Shown here one piece after another: positions 62,186 through 64,000 of a DNA stretch of 64,000 nt (position 1 is its first letter; every line of letters begins with the position of its first letter). The translations under genes and the position numbers were made by a program. The notes below the pieces were generated by a model, which made no database searches, was not told the origin of the DNA, and saw only the letters and a program-made list of their open reading frames with translations. Source of the DNA: Pseudomonas sp. Teo4. Its GTDB lineage: Bacteria; Pseudomonadota; Gammaproteobacteria; Pseudomonadales; Pseudomonadaceae. The stretch covers positions 496,001-560,000 of the forward strand of contig NZ_JAXCIL010000001.1 of NCBI RefSeq assembly GCF_034387475.1, read 5' to 3'.

Positions 62186-64000
62186 GTGAAATGGCCATCG
62201 CTGATGGCGCGCCGCTGGTGCCTGGGGGTGGTTCTGCTCGGCCCCGGCCTGGGCGCTGCCGACGACTTGCCACCACCCCCCACGGAGATGGCCAGCATCG
62301 CCGACGCCACGCTGTACCTCGATGTGCTGGTGAACCAGGTGCCCAAGGCTGAACTGGTGCCGGTCCAGCAGCGGGCCGGGCGCCTTTACCTGGAAAGCGA
62401 CGTGCTGCGTGGCGCGGGCGTCAGCCTGCCGGGCAATCCCCAAGGCGAGCTGGCGCTGGATGCCGTGCCGGGCCTGCATGCCGACTACGATAGCCAGAAC
62501 CAGCGCCTGTCGCTGCAGGTGCCGCCCACCTGGCTGCCGGACCAGCAGGTCGGCGCTCGCAACCTGTACCCGGCCAGCGACGCCCGCAGCAGCTTCGGTG
62601 CGCTGCTCAACTACGACCTCTACCTCAATGACACCGATGATGGCGGCACTTACCTGGCCGCCTGGAACGAACTGCGCCTGTTCGACAACTGGGGCACGTT
62701 CGCCACCACCGGGCAGTGGCGCCAGTCGTTCAATCGCATGCCGGGCGACGACAGCCGCCAGGGCTTCTTGCGCTACGACACCACCTGGCGTTTCACCGAC
62801 GAGCAGCGGTTGCTGACCTACGAGGCCGGCGACCTGGTCACCGGTGGCTTGCCTTGGACCAGCTCGGTGCGCGTTGGCGGCCTGCAGTTATCCCGCGACT
62901 TCGGCGCCCGACCAGACCTGGTGACTTATCCGCTGCCCGCGTTCGCGGGCGAAACGGCGGTGCCCACTTCGCTGGACCTGTTCATCAACGGCTACAAGAG
63001 CAGCACCACCGAGCTGCAGCCAGGCCCCTACACCCTGACCAACGTGCCCTTCATCAATGGCGCTGGCGAGGCTGTGGTGGTAACCACCGACGCCCTCGGT
63101 CGGCAGGTGTCGACCACCTTGCCGTTCTATGTCACCAGCACCCTGTTGCAGAAAGGCCTGTCGGACTTCTCAATCGCCGCCGGTAGCCTGCGCCGTGAGT
63201 ATGGCGTGAGCGATTTCAGCTACGGCCCAGGCGTCGCGTCGGCCAGCTTGCGTCACGGCCTTACCGACAATTTCACCCTGGAAAGCCACGTCGAAACCGC
63301 AGAATCCTTGCTGCTTGGCGGCGTGGGCGCAAACATGCGCCTGGGCAATTTTGGTGTGCTCAACGCTGCTGTGGCGCAGAGCCAATTCGAAAGTGAAAAA
63401 GGCCACCAGGTGGCGCTCGGCTACCAGTACAACAGCCAACGCCTGGGCTTCAGTTACCAGCGCCTGCAACGCCATGGCGAGTATGCCGACCTGTCGCGGG
63501 TCGACACACCCGACATGCAACTGAGCCAGCGCAGCGAGCAGGTCACCGTGAGCCTGAACCTGAACCAGTATGGCAGCCTTGGTGCAGGCTATTTCGATGT
63601 GCGTGCCGGCGACGGTACACGGACACGTCTGCTCAACCTGAGCTGGAGCCGACCGCTGTGGGGCAACAGCAGCCTCTATCTGTCAGCCAACCGCGAAATT
63701 GGCGATAGCCAGTGGGCGGTGCAGGCGCAATTGGTGATTCCGTTCGACCTGCACGGGACCTTGGCCTTGAGCGCCGAACGCACCCAGCAAGGCGAAGACC
63801 TGCAGCGCGTCAATTACAGCCGCGCGGTGCCGGTGGGCAGTGGCGTGGGCTACAACCTGGGTTATGCAATCGGCAGTGATCGCGACGCCTACCACCAGGC
63901 CGATGTGACCTGGCGCCTGCAGTCGGTGCAGCTGCAGGCCGGGGTGTATGGCAACAGCGGCGAGTTGACTCGCTGGGCAGACGCCACCGGTTCATTGGTA
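62186..64000 (+). CDS. csuD: Outer-membrane fimbrial usher, C-terminus beyond the window
   Basis: The frame is open from 62156 to the window end; 605 codons are visible. The start is a GTG at 62186 (VKWPSLMARRWCLGVVLLGP), giving a Lys-containing signal peptide; the in-frame ATG at 62204 is the alternative. After the signal peptide comes the usher N-domain (TLYLDVLVNQVPKAELVPVQ) and then the beta-barrel. There are plug-domain features (TSLDLFINGYKSSTTELQPG, VVTTDALGRQVSTTLPFYVT) and barrel strands such as LGYAIGSDRDAYHQADVTWR. Ushers of this family are about 780-850 residues, so roughly 200 residues are missing. Confidence 0.9.
   Translation, partial: MKWPSLMARRWCLGVVLLGPGLGAADDLPPPPTEMASIADATLYLDVLVNQVPKAELVPVQQRAGRLYLESDVLRGAGVSLPGNPQGELALDAVPGLHADYDSQNQRLSLQVPPTWLPDQQVGARNLYPASDARSSFGALLNYDLYLNDTDDGGTYLAAWNELRLFDNWGTFATTGQWRQSFNRMPGDDSRQGFLRYDTTWRFTDEQRLLTYEAGDLVTGGLPWTSSVRVGGLQLSRDFGARPDLVTYPLPAFAGETAVPTSLDLFINGYKSSTTELQPGPYTLTNVPFINGAGEAVVVTTDALGRQVSTTLPFYVTSTLLQKGLSDFSIAAGSLRREYGVSDFSYGPGVASASLRHGLTDNFTLESHVETAESLLLGGVGANMRLGNFGVLNAAVAQSQFESEKGHQVALGYQYNSQRLGFSYQRLQRHGEYADLSRVDTPDMQLSQRSEQVTVSLNLNQYGSLGAGYFDVRAGDGTRTRLLNLSWSRPLWGNSSLYLSANREIGDSQWAVQAQLVIPFDLHGTLALSAERTQQGEDLQRVNYSRAVPVGSGVGYNLGYAIGSDRDAYHQADVTWRLQSVQLQAGVYGNSGELTRWADATGSLV

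Overview
This window is a stretch of chromosome from a GC-rich gamma-proteobacterium, almost certainly the Pseudomonas putida group. The reasons are the OprI lipoprotein, the msu/sfn sulfonate genes, the prpB-prpC-acnD-prpF-prpD order, CysB next to an iron-sulfur APS-type CysH, and many copies of the P. putida-type REP element (core CCGGCTTGCCGGCGATGAGG). I see no prophage, insertion sequence, CRISPR array or rRNA. The only RNA gene I can call firmly is a tRNA-Gln(UUG). The left edge cuts a small membrane-protein gene and the right edge cuts a fimbrial usher gene.

Layout. 1-5.9 kb: housekeeping genes (chemoreceptor, TatD nuclease, MltF-like lytic transglycosylase, DoxX, GreB). 6.1-13.6 kb: an organosulfur block with a DszA/NtaA-like and a DszC/SfnB-like monooxygenase, then the operon msuE-msuC-sfnR-msuD. 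Two good sigma-54 (-24/-12) promoters and upstream palindromes fit control by the encoded enhancer-binding protein SfnR. 13.6-24.9 kb: ABC exporter-type permease and ATPase beside divergent tesA, an L,D-transpeptidase convergent with its probable substrate gene oprI, DAHP synthase, a PanE-like reductase, a universal stress protein, cysB and cysH. 25-29.6 kb: pabB and a three-gene set (ATP-grasp ligase, membrane transglutaminase-like protein, retropepsin-like protease) whose joint chemistry is not established.

29.9-41.3 kb: the 2-methylcitrate cycle under a GntR/FCD regulator with clear operator palindromes. It carries both dehydratase solutions (AcnD plus PrpF, and PrpD), and REP elements sit in each spacer after prpB. 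A convergent acnB follows, with a strikingly structured upstream region. The propionyl-CoA synthetase gene prpE lies about 11 kb further on, beside a divergent LysR gene with a palindromic operator. 41.7-53.7 kb: a DUF1289 protein, an orphan low-GC gene with a perfect 16-bp palindrome upstream, queD, a patatin-like lipase, a tandem PepSY pair fused to a two-component system operon, an HPP-CBS membrane protein behind a terminator-ended leader, zapE, a DUF1810 protein and the tRNA.

53.7-64 kb: a bacteriophytochrome operon (photoreceptor kinase, Rcp1-type single-domain regulator, hybrid kinase with an N-terminal receiver), divergent from a Csu-type archaic chaperone-usher pilus operon (four spore-coat-U-domain pilins, chaperone, usher). 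Light sensing and attachment genes therefore share one intergenic region. All calls rest on reading the sequence and on memory of protein families; no database search was run.
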